The notes under the pieces were generated by a model. It saw nothing but the letters and a program-made list of their open reading frames with translations. It was not told where the DNA came from and did not search any database. DNA of 39,271 nt from IMG/VR virus record IMGVR_UViG_3300050133_000049, positions 1 to 39,271 of that record; one strand, written 5' to 3'. Below, piece after piece: positions 15,301 to 24,385 of the stretch (positions are counted from its first letter, which is position 1; each line of letters opens with the position of its first letter). The stretch is from a virus. The translations under genes were made by a program, and so were the position numbers.

Positions 15301-16398
15301 ATCGAAGTTACTCCGGGAATCAGGAAGCTTCTCGTGGGTAGCGTTAGCGCGAACCAGAGCATCCTGTTCCGCGATTTGACTGTGTACACGGACGGGGCGG
15401 TAGTGTTAAGTTCACCGCCGATTAACTTATTGACAACGGCAACATACGGCGTGCTGGCTGGTACTACGATAACTAACTCAGGCACGACTACTATCAATGG
15501 GGACTTAGGGCTGAGTCCGGGAAGCGCCGTGACTGGGGCTCCTGTAGTTACGGGGGCGACGAATATAGATAACCCTGCTGCGGTCCAGGCTCAGACGGAT
15601 TTGGTCACGGCATACAACCAAGCCGCGGCGTTCGCGGGGGCTGTTACCATACCAACAGAATTAGGAGGTACTACTCTTCCGCCTGGAGTTTATTCGAGCC
15701 TGTCTGGAACTTTCAGTATCACGACGGGGACGTTAATTCTCGATGCTGCAGGCAATCCAAACGCATTCTGGATTTTTAAAACCGCGACTACGTTGGTGTT
15801 GGGTACGGGCACGTCAGTATCCCTGATAAATAAAGCGCAATCTCTTAACGTGTTCTGGCAAGTTGGTAGCTCAGCCACGATCGGGGTCAGCGCCGTTTTC
15901 CAAGGAACCATACTTGCACTAACGTCTATTTCTGTAAATACCAGCGCAACAGTGACCGGAAGATTATTGGCTCGAAATGGCGCAGTGACATTGCTAGGTA
16001 ATACTATCAGTACGCCTAGCTCAACTGTTACCGGGCAGTACGACGCATTCTTTGTCATGGGGAGCATTACACTGGCGCATCCTGGACAGATAGCCGCCCT
16101 CAAATTTATAGAAGGCGATTTCTCCGGAGTCTCGTATCAGCCTCAAGTCAGTTTCTTACTGAACGAGATCGCTGGAGCATTCGTGAACATGCCGCTCAAG
16201 CCCCAGTTTGATCCGCCGACAATATACGGGGATACGATTGCGCCTACGTCGTATTCGCCCAACCGATATTATTTCTCGGCAACCGGTCAACTCGCGCGAT
16301 GCCGCCATCTTCAGATTAAGGTCGACCTCGGCATTACTCCGAATGGCGATGAGTTATATAATTTGACTATTTTTGGCCGAATCTTTGTGGAAAGCTAA
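12334..16398 (+). CDS. very large tail protein (nozzle-like) with inserted DUF3494 domain
   Basis: A 1354-residue protein. The opening (QRPPKYAALFIDKCFTGIY, then QGSNIELTNRLTLQRRPGLS) and the late part (LVGSVSANQSILFRDLTVY, ITLAHPGQIAALKFIE, RCRHLQIKVDLG) look like the large tail proteins that follow the adaptor in short-tailed phages. Its middle is beta-rich with repeated W/P/T blocks such as TTAWAANTLWYLP and GITWYNQGV. Residues about 1031-1229 form a complete DUF3494 ice-binding-type domain (YGVLAGTTITNSGTTTING, NAFWIFKTATTL, VFWQVGSSATIG, VTGRLLARNGAVTL) placed between two tail segments. AAAGGAAGT precedes ATG. Confidence 0.75.
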   Translation: MQNLLEQSGAQPQRPPKYAALFIDKCFTGIYTQRAVLHDSGDLATSRFYGGRSDALWQGSNIELTNRLTLQRRPGLSLFSTATYPTPPDRGFSFQLLDGTIRVIIDTESTGALSVTSVATSVGGNAVYTGTFPGGVGNTYVGMKFTVSGFVGAGSDSIYTAVASTGTTITLNNPHATAETAAASMVSTGAVYWDQQNGVKTLIFAKGTGAGQTYFVAVAGILYMGDGVETFIYTPLNPNATAYGFGLVAPVNGPTISTVESAGSAVAWQAHTYFTTMGLVVDSNGNVQQLSGVNADGTNPSSRFGTSSAGQPAWNQSTGGTTADGSVVWTNQGPIGTWAPKTTYQPGQAIYDPGTKCVFIQTHNFAATSGPSAPQWNPALVSTGARTSELNAGGSTAARWGSLGQLNVTPTLLRSWAAGEVYGTYIEPSTGSDPNVLNCATIEPTLILPPLAGQNVYLQGATTGGTTGTGATPPPWQTVIGQTTSDGQLTWTMLNSATWAALTPYSAWVSGANTFSVIKDTNGNLQVCMATGISGPTIPAAWGTVYGATTLDGSGTTQITWVCVGASTAWAANTLWYLPLVGFVPPSKNQPYGSASVIDTSGDIEFVISSGISGAVTPAWSAIGSNTTDNGITWYNQGVAQTNSLAWTSGYSYAYSYYSRTTTDFYDTNPPPGLTLTYPAGLGPPTGSETGAISTASPATVIGGPNTGAINTVSGLSSLDPAVDTIIIWRSADGGGSNHMFFLTEIPNPLPNGGQPVIWHFQDYLPDVAIGLFQGLNNLIPAPINSENNPPPNNFLPMTYNFQRIWGASGSSVLFSGGPDVITGNSNFAFNPVDNFPYLANVIRIVKTSTGQVVFLTDSIEFLAGGPLTASFYSVTLGPGIGLLSFNALDVYAGEIYFVSSDGRLLVINPSLNISNAGFPIGDKLAALDASKIYVAVQQAGVDNALYIADGSTGWWRCNPHQVPGSASGPEPIWSPFANITGGCQMVQSIEVTPGIRKLLVGSVSANQSILFRDLTVYTDGAVVLSSPPINLLTTATYGVLAGTTITNSGTTTINGDLGLSPGSAVTGAPVVTGATNIDNPAAVQAQTDLVTAYNQAAAFAGAVTIPTELGGTTLPPGVYSSLSGTFSITTGTLILDAAGNPNAFWIFKTATTLVLGTGTSVSLINKAQSLNVFWQVGSSATIGVSAVFQGTILALTSISVNTSATVTGRLLARNGAVTLLGNTISTPSSTVTGQYDAFFVMGSITLAHPGQIAALKFIEGDFSGVSYQPQVSFLLNEIAGAFVNMPLKPQFDPPTIYGDTIAPTSYSPNRYYFSATGQLARCRHLQIKVDLGITPNGDELYNLTIFGRIFVES

Positions 16399-16400
16399 AC

Positions 16401-18440
16401 ATGGCAAAAAATAAGAAGCCAGCAGCGGCGCCCCCACAACAAACCGCTGCGCAAGAAGCTGGGCTGCCCGAGAATTATAACGCAATCGATGTACCTCCGA
16501 TTATTCCAGGGAGTACTGTAGGCGGCGCACCGCCGCTACCCCCAACCATGCTGCCGTTTTTCAGCGGTAGCTTGCCGCCGTTTTCTCAGCTGCAACCGGA
16601 TCTCGTTAATACGAAGTACGGCGGCGGGAGCACTCCGTCCGCGCGTCTCATGCCGGTCGGCGCCAGCGGAAACCCGCAAATCGTTGCCGCGGCGCAATCA
16701 GTTGCAACGGAGATCGTCATTTCGAGTGTCGGGCTGACGATGCCAAAGGAATTCAACGTACAGACGAGTGGAGGTTTTTCGAACGTAACGTGGAAACCGG
16801 AGCCCGCAGGCTTCGCGCTTATGGGGCCGCCTATCATAGTACCGAGCGCCATGGTCTCAAATGACCAGATACCGATCCAGAGCCAACTTGGCGCCGTAGT
16901 AACCCTGAACCCGGTCACGATAGACCCGGTTAACGGCACTGCTGTTGCTATCGGTGATTTTGGGTTTTTAACCTGTTACGTTAACGGCGGCGCCACAGTT
17001 GTGTCCGTCGTGGATAGTTTAGGGCAAACGTGGCTGCCTCTTTTTCCTGTCCAATCCCCGCCTGGTTCTAGCGGGACTATTCAATGGCAGGTTTTTTATT
17101 TTCCTTTTACTAATGCGGTAGCTCTCGGCGGTACGTTTACCATTACAATTACTTTGACCAACTCATTCTCGCAGTTATTTGATGCTGAGTTTGTAACCGT
17201 CCGCGGCCTTCTCGCCGTAGATCAGATTGTACAGGCTACCGGTTCGGCAGGAAACCCGACAGCCGGTTCTGTAACTACCGGCCAATCAGAGTGGATAACA
17301 AGTTGGGCCTGGTCAAACAACGGCTCCGGCAGCGCTCCGCTTGTAGTGCCTGCAGGATGGGTCGCAATTACTCCGCAGGATCTCACGGTTGATGCGCCCT
17401 CCTCATACGGCGGCGCAGGCATTATTGAGCCCGCAGGCACGTACTCAGATGCATGGAGCGGGATTCCGACCCCCAATATTTTCGGTTGGGCAGCCAGTAT
17501 CGTAACGTTTACGACAACCGGAAGTACGCCGGGTCCGTCGTCTGGAATACCCAGTTTTCGAGCTATAGTATCGTCTGATCTCCCTGGCACTTCAGTGGGT
17601 TTCGTAGTTAATAACGTCAATGCGTTCACGCGCGGCACGATTACGAACCATACGCTGACGCTGGCATGGAACGGGATTCCTCTTTTAGTGAATATGGGCG
17701 GCACGGGCGCAGATTTATCTGCAACCGGCGGCGCTAACGAAGTCGTTCAACAGACTTCGCCCGGCGCGCCGTTCACAGTCGGGACGCTTGCGTTTACCAA
17801 CCTCAGTGGCATTTTAGGCTTGAACCAAGGCGGAACCGGCTCGGATTTATCTGGAACCGGCGGCGCGAATAAAGTCCTGCAACAAAGCACTGTCGGCGGG
17901 GCGATCACAGTCGCGCAATTAACTGTGTCGCAAATCACGGGTGCTGCGCCTACGGCGAATCCTACGTTCACAGGTACGGTGACGGAAGCGACCGTATCTA
18001 TGTCGGGAAAAATTACCGAGTATAATAACGTAGCCACGGTTAAAGGTGGCGTGCCATCTATTCTGGCGTTTTCTTTGCTTACGGGCCAGGTAGCTTCTAT
18101 TGCTGCCACTACAATTTACGCCGTCCCAGCCGCCGGGGTTGGCATGTATCGCATTTCGTACGTCGCCACTATGACGACTGCAGGAACGACTTCCACTTTA
18201 GGAGACGCGGCTGGTTTTCAAGTTATATACACGAACGGAAACGGCGACACGGTGGTTAAGACAAGCAATCCTACGACGCCAAACGTGTCGTCGGCGAATA
18301 CAACGGGCACTCAAATCTCCGGTGTGGTTCTTGCTTATGCTAAAGCTTCAACGAACTTGCAGTATGCTTTCGGTTATACACCAGGGAGCCCGACAGTGGG
18401 CGCTTACGACCTGGCGATTTACGTAGAATATTTGGGATAG
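16401..18440 (+). CDS. tail fibre protein
   Basis: A 679-residue protein. The N-terminal about 100 residues are Pro-rich (KKPAAAPPQQTAAQEAGLP), likely the virion-attachment end. Residues about 165-375 form a beta-sandwich-like region similar to the 229-residue protein at 6845. Residues about 425-500 hold fibre shaft repeats (LNQGGTGSDLSGTGGANKVL, and an earlier NMGGTGADLSATGGANEVV). The C-terminal about 150 residues (ATTIYAVPAAGVGMYRISY, then GYTPGSPTVGAYDLAIYVEY) look like a jelly-roll tip domain for receptor binding. It starts three bases after the big tail gene. Confidence 0.8.
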   Translation: MAKNKKPAAAPPQQTAAQEAGLPENYNAIDVPPIIPGSTVGGAPPLPPTMLPFFSGSLPPFSQLQPDLVNTKYGGGSTPSARLMPVGASGNPQIVAAAQSVATEIVISSVGLTMPKEFNVQTSGGFSNVTWKPEPAGFALMGPPIIVPSAMVSNDQIPIQSQLGAVVTLNPVTIDPVNGTAVAIGDFGFLTCYVNGGATVVSVVDSLGQTWLPLFPVQSPPGSSGTIQWQVFYFPFTNAVALGGTFTITITLTNSFSQLFDAEFVTVRGLLAVDQIVQATGSAGNPTAGSVTTGQSEWITSWAWSNNGSGSAPLVVPAGWVAITPQDLTVDAPSSYGGAGIIEPAGTYSDAWSGIPTPNIFGWAASIVTFTTTGSTPGPSSGIPSFRAIVSSDLPGTSVGFVVNNVNAFTRGTITNHTLTLAWNGIPLLVNMGGTGADLSATGGANEVVQQTSPGAPFTVGTLAFTNLSGILGLNQGGTGSDLSGTGGANKVLQQSTVGGAITVAQLTVSQITGAAPTANPTFTGTVTEATVSMSGKITEYNNVATVKGGVPSILAFSLLTGQVASIAATTIYAVPAAGVGMYRISYVATMTTAGTTSTLGDAAGFQVIYTNGNGDTVVKTSNPTTPNVSSANTTGTQISGVVLAYAKASTNLQYAFGYTPGSPTVGAYDLAIYVEYLG

Positions 18441-18447
18441 AGGGAAT

Positions 18448-18861
18448 ATGATTAGCTTTGTACCAACAACGTTCGAAGACGTACCGCAGTTAGCTAGATG
18501 GATCATGGCGGACCCATGGCACACCATTAAGGACAGTACAGATTGGTGGATTCACGGATACCTTACATTCAAACTAGTAGATGAGCGTGGCACAGTCATC
18601 TTTGTGCGGTTCGATCGCGAAGACGACGTGCTTCGGCTGCATAGCCAGTTTGGGCCGTTGTCCGAAGTCTCGGAGCGGCGCGTGGCTTCTGCAATCATTG
18701 AAGGCATCAATAACTTCATTCCATATGCGAAAGTAGATGGCGTGACGGGAATTATAACGGAAAGCATATCGTCGAAACTAGTGAGCTTTTTGAAAAAGTA
18801 TCTAGGTTTCGAGTGGAGTGCATGCAACGATTATAAGCTGACGTTTAGCGAAGGACAGTAA
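18448..18861 (+). CDS. T7 gp13-like small virion protein (GNAT-like fold)
   Basis: A 137-residue protein, the size of T7 gp13 (138). It begins MISFVPTTFEDVPQLARWI, has a beta core (DERGTVIFVRFD) and ends SSKLVSFLKKYLGFEWSA, the layout of a GNAT-like fold. The place between the fibre and the gp14-like protein is right for the gp13 role in virion assembly. The acetyl-CoA loop is not clear, so enzyme activity is unlikely. AGAGGGAAT precedes ATG. Confidence 0.6.
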   Translation: MISFVPTTFEDVPQLARWIMADPWHTIKDSTDWWIHGYLTFKLVDERGTVIFVRFDREDDVLRLHSQFGPLSEVSERRVASAIIEGINNFIPYAKVDGVTGIITESISSKLVSFLKKYLGFEWSACNDYKLTFSEGQ

Positions 18862-18863
18862 GC

Positions 18864-19592
18864 ATGTGTGGACCATCAGCCAGCGAAAAAAACATCGCGG
18901 CAAGTCAGGCGGCTTTTGCTACGCAAGTACAACAGAACTACGGTAAGCTGTTTGGGCAGCAGCAGGGCGTGAACCAAAACTTAAGTAACATTTTTACGCC
19001 GATCGCTCAAGCTGGGCCGAGTCAGACGGGCATGAGCGCCCAGCAGCTTGCTGCGGAAAACACCCGGGCTCTTGATACGACCGGTGCAAACTACGCTAAC
19101 GCCGCGCGCGCACTAAACGGACAAATAGCTGGACACGCGTCGGATTCTGGGTTAACATCAGGACCGCAGCAACAGCTTCAGGCTAACCTAGCCTCAACTG
19201 CGGCTGGACAGCTGTCCGATGAACAGTTGGGAATTACGCAGCGGAATTATGATCTTGGACGCGCGGATTGGGGCCAAGCGACGGCTGGATTGCAGGCTTT
19301 GTCGGGCGACTATAGTCCGAACTCGGCGGGTAGTCTCTCGAACACCGCAAGCGGTCAAGCATTCGGCGACGCGAGCACCATCCAACAGCAACAGTCGCAG
19401 GCGGATCAAGCCATCGCAGGCGGCATAACTGGTATAGCGACGTCGTTTATTCCAGGCGGGGCTGGTTTTAAAGCATTATCCGGAATGTTTGGTAAGGGTT
19501 CGGCGCCCGCAGGTCTTCCTGGACAACTGAATGCCCAGACGCTCAGCGGCGAAATGGCCCCTGGCGGCTTGATGAACAATTTTGGCGGTTAA
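18864..19592 (+). CDS. internal virion protein (gp14-like)
   Basis: A 242-residue protein rich in Gln/Ala/Gly starting MCGPSASEKNIAASQAAFA. The MC- opening followed by helical Ala/Gln repeats (TGMSAQQLAAENTRALDTTG, then LQANLASTAAGQLSDE) and a glycine-rich hydrophobic end (ITGIATSFIPGGAGFKAL) is common in gp14-type ejection proteins that enter the cell envelope. Starts two bases after the previous stop. Assigned by order and composition. Confidence 0.65.
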   Translation: MCGPSASEKNIAASQAAFATQVQQNYGKLFGQQQGVNQNLSNIFTPIAQAGPSQTGMSAQQLAAENTRALDTTGANYANAARALNGQIAGHASDSGLTSGPQQQLQANLASTAAGQLSDEQLGITQRNYDLGRADWGQATAGLQALSGDYSPNSAGSLSNTASGQAFGDASTIQQQQSQADQAIAGGITGIATSFIPGGAGFKALSGMFGKGSAPAGLPGQLNAQTLSGEMAPGGLMNNFGG

Positions 19593-19632
19593 GTAGTAGC
19601 GATCTGAATATTTGAGATTAGGGAGCAATAAA

Positions 19633-21969
19633 ATGGCACTCGTTTTAACCCCTGAACAACAGGCGAACCAGCAGCAGATGGTTGAGGCAAATCAAAGTTC
19701 TGCCCCTGGCGCGAACTCACTGGCTGCGCGGCAAGGCGCCGCACCGGCTCCGGGCGCAACGCCCGCGGATGATGACGCTGCTGTCGGAGGTCCGCCAAAT
19801 GTGGCGATCCCCGATGCGGGACAGGGAGCGTTGGGCGGCGTCATGGACTCGGCTCAAGAGCCTGTCAATGCGGCTAATCCAAGGTCGTATTTCGCACAAA
19901 AGTTAGGCAGAGCCCTTGATAAACCGGAGAATGCGATCCCGCTGCAGGCGAACGGCAAGCCTCAGCCTGGCGGTTGGGCGAAGTCGTTGCTCGGCGCGGC
20001 GCAAGGCGTGTTGTCCGGCCTAGGTGACGCTCCGCAAGGAAAAGCCCCCGCTGGTGCCGGAATTTTAAGTGGAGTTACCGGGGCTATCTCAAATCATAAT
20101 GATCGTATGGCTGCGGAGAAAGAGCAGGCTCAGAAAGCCCAAGAACAGGCTCAAAAGGCCCAGCATGAAAATCAGCAAGATCAAATTGAAAAACAACGCG
20201 CCGACGACCTGCACCAGAAGGCGCAGCTGGATAATACCGAAGCTAATATGCGCATGATGCATACGGAGAATTTAAATTACCAAACTGGGGTCGTCGACCC
20301 AAGAATCGCGGACGGCGTTAAAACCGTGAAGATGCTAGAAGACCCGGACTCCGGTCATCCGACGCCTATTGCTGCGCGCGATGTCACGTGGGCCGATGTT
20401 CAAAAGGGGATCGTAAGCAAGAAATGGAATCTAGAAGATTACACTGCTTTCCCGACGGGTAAGAAAGTTGTCGGTACGGATGAGAAAGGCGAGCCACAAT
20501 ACGCTGTAACCTACACGCTCACGAACGCTCACGGTAAGGTCTCGCCGAACGAGGACGAGATCAAGTACTTAAACGCCAATAAAGCGACCGATCAGCCTAT
20601 CAAGCCGGGCCAGGAATTCGATTTCAGTTCCTGGAATTCTTTGCACCAGAAAGCCGACGATGTTAAGGCTCAGACAGACGCGCGAAACAAGACGTTGATC
20701 GCCAACAAACTATCCGATGCGGACGACGCCTATAAATTAGAGAAGGTCGATTTTCCGCCGGTATGGTCGAAGGCGTTAGCTGATCCTCGGTCGAGGGATA
20801 AGGATGGTTTGCCTGATCCAGTCAAGGCGCGCAACCTGATCCTAAGCGATCCGGCGTCGTTGAAACAATTCCCAGACGTCGCAAAGCTTGTTCCCGAAGC
20901 GTATCCAGGATTCGATAAACTCGAGTCTCAGGCGCAGGAAGCGAAATTCAAAATGCAAGAAGAGGCTGCGAAGAAAGCTGCGGATAAAGCGGAGGATGTT
21001 CGCACCCTCATGACAGACGATATGAAAGCGAGCATCGCACAGCTGTCCCCGGACCGGCAGAAGTTCCTCGGCCAGTATAGTCCGGAAGAACAGGGCGCGA
21101 TCGTGTCGCTCGGCACGAGCGCCGGAGATGTCAATTTCCGAGACGTGTTCACACGTATGGCGAAGGGCCAGAAAGGTCTCACGCCGCAAGACGCAGAGAA
21201 TGCCATCAAGCAGGTTTACCCGCATTGGAGTATGGCTGCGTACGCGAACACCCAGAAGATGTACAAGGACATCACGGGCAGCGGCCCGCTGTCCAAGCAG
21301 ATCGCGCAGTACAACAACGTTCTACAGCACGCAAAAGTTGCGCAAGATGCGATCACAGGTGCCTCCGGTCGTATAAATAATCCGCGCTTTTTAAATACCG
21401 CATTGAACCAGATTGAGAAGCAGGGGTGGGGTGCGGAGGCCGGTAAGTTGAAGATCGCCCTCGGTACGGTCAAAGATGAATACTCATTGTTGCAATCAGG
21501 TGGGTACAAGCCATCTGAACAAGAACAAAAAACTCTTGACGACGCGATCAGCGCGAACGCCACAGCTGCGCAGATTTCCGGTGCATTGAAAGTCTTGGCA
21601 GACGTCGGGGCCGTTCGATTGAATCAGATCAACGATCAGTACAAGCGTAGCGCCGGTCGTAATATTCCGGGAATATTGAACCAGGATTCAGTAGACGCAG
21701 CAAATCATCTCAACGTTAATCCGGAGACTCGAAAGGTTCTTGGACGTTTGAACGTCGCGGGAGACTTATTCGGAAATGATGAAGGTCATCTTGCGTCGGA
21801 GGATTTGGAGCCGAAGACGACTCCTAAACCGAATCCAAGCATTCCGCAGGGTAATATTCCAGTTCAGTGGAAAGATGCGAACGGCGTGATGCAGACAGGG
21901 CATGTGGCTCCGGGTAAATTGGCGGACGCGCAAAAGAAAATTCCAGGCTTGATGCCTGTGCAACCTTAA
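19633..21969 (+). CDS. internal virion protein (gp15-like)
   Basis: A 778-residue protein. ATG 19633 is chosen because AGGGAG precedes it; an in-frame ATG 21 bases upstream lacks an SD. The N-terminal about 120 residues are Ala/Gly/Pro-rich. Residues about 165-215 are a Lys/Glu/Gln coiled coil (AAEKEQAQKAQEQAQKAQHE). The rest is mainly helical (PDRQKFLGQYSPEEQGAIV, KQIAQYNNVLQHAKVAQDA, GRNIPGILNQDSVDAANHL). This composition and place suit an ejection protein in the transenvelope channel. No enzymatic motif seen. Confidence 0.65.
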   Translation: MALVLTPEQQANQQQMVEANQSSAPGANSLAARQGAAPAPGATPADDDAAVGGPPNVAIPDAGQGALGGVMDSAQEPVNAANPRSYFAQKLGRALDKPENAIPLQANGKPQPGGWAKSLLGAAQGVLSGLGDAPQGKAPAGAGILSGVTGAISNHNDRMAAEKEQAQKAQEQAQKAQHENQQDQIEKQRADDLHQKAQLDNTEANMRMMHTENLNYQTGVVDPRIADGVKTVKMLEDPDSGHPTPIAARDVTWADVQKGIVSKKWNLEDYTAFPTGKKVVGTDEKGEPQYAVTYTLTNAHGKVSPNEDEIKYLNANKATDQPIKPGQEFDFSSWNSLHQKADDVKAQTDARNKTLIANKLSDADDAYKLEKVDFPPVWSKALADPRSRDKDGLPDPVKARNLILSDPASLKQFPDVAKLVPEAYPGFDKLESQAQEAKFKMQEEAAKKAADKAEDVRTLMTDDMKASIAQLSPDRQKFLGQYSPEEQGAIVSLGTSAGDVNFRDVFTRMAKGQKGLTPQDAENAIKQVYPHWSMAAYANTQKMYKDITGSGPLSKQIAQYNNVLQHAKVAQDAITGASGRINNPRFLNTALNQIEKQGWGAEAGKLKIALGTVKDEYSLLQSGGYKPSEQEQKTLDDAISANATAAQISGALKVLADVGAVRLNQINDQYKRSAGRNIPGILNQDSVDAANHLNVNPETRKVLGRLNVAGDLFGNDEGHLASEDLEPKTTPKPNPSIPQGNIPVQWKDANGVMQTGHVAPGKLADAQKKIPGLMPVQP

Positions 21970-21979
21970 GGAGGATAGA

Positions 21980-23725
21980 ATGGCAAACGAACAACCAGAT
22001 CCTCTTGCAGAATTCGGAGGTGGCACAACTACGTCTTCTCCGGCGCCAGTCGCGGCGTCCGATCCCCTTGCTGAATTCGGTGGGGCAACAATGGCTGCAC
22101 CGGCTACGCCGCTAGCTAATCCGGGAACGATGTCTGCGCCCCAAAAACCTTCCACACTCAGCACCGTGGAAAAGGTAGCGCTGGGTCCGATCATCGATCC
22201 GGCGGGAACCGTGAGCCACGCGCTTAATGCCGTAACGAGCGGAATTGAGAATTACAGCCAGGAAGGTCGCGCGGATCACCCGATCTTATCTCGTATCGGC
22301 GACCTGACTCGTTCTGCGAAAGAGTTGCTCACCGGCGGACAATCCGCTGGTAAACCTTTGGGCACGTCATCCGGAGCGGTCAATAATCCGGTCACACAAT
22401 TAATGGCTGCGGCCCCTGCGGCGGCAGAGCTAGGCGGCGCGGCAGAAGAAAGATTGACACAAGGCTTGGACGCGATCAGGTCGGCGCGGAACGCGCGCAC
22501 CGCAACGGCGGCACAGCAAGCGGCTGCGAAGGCCGCGACCGTTCGGCCCGTGGACCCGGCTCAGTTTGTGTACCGCGAGCCCTCGCCGGTGCCACAGCAC
22601 GGCGCCCCGGTACAGGTCGGGAGTCCGCTGGACAACGCGACGATCAACAAGCTTCCTGGCGGGAAAGACCTGAGTGCGGACGCGGTAGAGACGCTTAAGA
22701 AGCACATCGGCGGCACGCCGGGCGCGGAGATTGAGGCTGGTAGCAGCCCGAAGAACACGCTTATGAAGGCCGTAGAGCCCGTACAGCAGACGATCAAGGA
22801 AACTGGCATCAAGATGAATGACCTGATCCAGAACTCGCCTCCGTTCCGCTCCACAGTTAAGGATGACGGCACCCTGGTCGATGTGATGAGCGAGCTTAAG
22901 AACAACATCCCCGCGAGCGATCGCGCGAAACTGAGTTTGGATGTGGATGACGAATTGAAGAACGCGAACGACGCGATGATCTCGTTCGATCCGAACGAAG
23001 TGCTTGCGTATCGTCGGAAGCTCGGGAGTCAGATCGATTGGAACGACATACCGCGCAATCCGCAGACTCCGGGAGAAGTGCAGAATGTGGCGAAGGTGAA
23101 AATCTACAAGGCTCTGGGCGATAAGATTCACATCGAAGTCCCCGGCGCCGCGGAACTGGATAAAATCTTTCAGCCGAACCTCGAATTGCAATCGCACCTC
23201 GACGCGAAGCTTGGCCGCACGGTTAGCCGCGACCCAGTGGAAGCGAACGCACAACAGCGGTCCGAATTGCTCAAGGGCAAGGCGCAGCTGGAGAACAAGG
23301 CGCATAATGAGATTATTGCGAAGAATCGTGACCTCGCCGGGCTGTCAGAGAGCGACATAAAGCCGACCATCACCGGGGCGAATGTTCCTAAGACTCCGGT
23401 AGACGTGGCAGTCGACAAGGCGCTGGACCAGTTTAATGTACCCGTCACAGAGAAGCCCGCGTTGCGAGACATCCTTGATGTAAAGGCTGGGACTTATTAC
23501 GGCACGAACACCGATTGGGTAAACGCGAGAAATACATTCGATAAACTGTCCCCGGCTGAGCGTGCGGCCCGATTCTCTAACCCCGAAGAGGTGCGATCGG
23601 TGCTACAGAAACAAGCTAAAAGGCAAGCTGTTAAGGCGATCCTTAAATATGGTAGTATCGGAGCGGCAGCCATCGGCACGGGTATCGACAGGTACATTCT
23701 GCACGCAGCGGCGACGGGAGAATAA
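21980..23725 (+). CDS. virion-associated protein, unknown role
   Basis: A 581-residue protein, function unknown. The N-terminus carries two DPLAEFGG motifs (residues 7-14 and 28-35), a short repeat seen in internal phage proteins. HPILSRIGDLTRSAKELLTG near residue 95 resembles HPILIHIANTLRAATDMLRK in the next gene. The remainder is charged and helical. A short hydrophobic stretch lies at the C-terminus (AILKYGSIGAAAIGTG). AAGGAGGATAGA gives a strong start. It probably belongs to the ejected protein set. Confidence 0.65.
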   Translation: MANEQPDPLAEFGGGTTTSSPAPVAASDPLAEFGGATMAAPATPLANPGTMSAPQKPSTLSTVEKVALGPIIDPAGTVSHALNAVTSGIENYSQEGRADHPILSRIGDLTRSAKELLTGGQSAGKPLGTSSGAVNNPVTQLMAAAPAAAELGGAAEERLTQGLDAIRSARNARTATAAQQAAAKAATVRPVDPAQFVYREPSPVPQHGAPVQVGSPLDNATINKLPGGKDLSADAVETLKKHIGGTPGAEIEAGSSPKNTLMKAVEPVQQTIKETGIKMNDLIQNSPPFRSTVKDDGTLVDVMSELKNNIPASDRAKLSLDVDDELKNANDAMISFDPNEVLAYRRKLGSQIDWNDIPRNPQTPGEVQNVAKVKIYKALGDKIHIEVPGAAELDKIFQPNLELQSHLDAKLGRTVSRDPVEANAQQRSELLKGKAQLENKAHNEIIAKNRDLAGLSESDIKPTITGANVPKTPVDVAVDKALDQFNVPVTEKPALRDILDVKAGTYYGTNTDWVNARNTFDKLSPAERAARFSNPEEVRSVLQKQAKRQAVKAILKYGSIGAAAIGTGIDRYILHAAATGE

Positions 23726-24385
23726 ATGTCATCCACGAATGTTATGCCTAAGAATGCCGATCCGATCGGGGACGTGGCTAAGGCGCTCGATAGCGTCGTA
23801 GGCGAAATCACTCAGTATCCCGAACAAGACGTCAAGCAGCATCCTATCCTGATCCACATCGCGAACACGTTGCGCGCGGCAACCGATATGCTACGTAAGG
23901 AAACTGGCGCGGAGGGAACAAACCTCACGCAGAATCAAGTCTCGCCGGGCACGGACGAACAAGCGGCCAAGGGCGTTCAGAACTTGCCGGAGTTTGCGGC
24001 AGCGCACGGCGGCGACGAAGACCTAGCGGGCCTGTCCAAGGCCACGAAGCTTGTGGCGCTCGCGAAGAAATATCCGCAAGTTGCGGAGACGTTGAACATG
24101 GCGCGCGAAAATCCTATGCTCTCGAAGATCATCACCACGCCTCCGAAGCCGGAGCCTGCAGCGAAGTCTCCCGCAGCGAAACCGGCTGCGAAGAAAGATA
24201 AGACTGCGGCGAAGCCATCCGCTCCGGAAGCTAAGAACGAAGAGCAGCCCGAAGCCCCGCCTCCAGTCGAGGCAGGATTCGTGCGCGTGCAGGATAGTCG
24301 CGGCGGAATCCACGACATCCCCGAGCAGGCGATCGCTGCGGCGCAACAGCGCGATCCAGGTCTCAAGATCATGGGCGGTAAATAA
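23726..24385 (+). CDS. virion-associated protein, unknown role
   Basis: A 219-residue protein beginning right after the previous stop. Residues about 30-55 share the HPIL-helix motif with the gene before it, so the two are probably related or interact. Residues about 140-185 are a low-complexity Lys/Ala/Pro linker (AAKSPAAKPAAKKDKTAAK). The end (GFVRVQDSRGGIHDIPEQAI then AAAQQRDPGLKIMG) is a short motif with which many phage proteins end. The stop TAA shares its last A with the next ATG (TAATG). Confidence 0.65.
   Translation: MSSTNVMPKNADPIGDVAKALDSVVGEITQYPEQDVKQHPILIHIANTLRAATDMLRKETGAEGTNLTQNQVSPGTDEQAAKGVQNLPEFAAAHGGDEDLAGLSKATKLVALAKKYPQVAETLNMARENPMLSKIITTPPKPEPAAKSPAAKPAAKKDKTAAKPSAPEAKNEEQPEAPPPVEAGFVRVQDSRGGIHDIPEQAIAAAQQRDPGLKIMGGK

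Noticed and set aside
22430-23305. 291-residue minus-strand ORF
   Set aside because: It lies opposite the well-supported 581-residue virion gene, has no SD and an Arg/Leu/Val composition typical of an antisense shadow.
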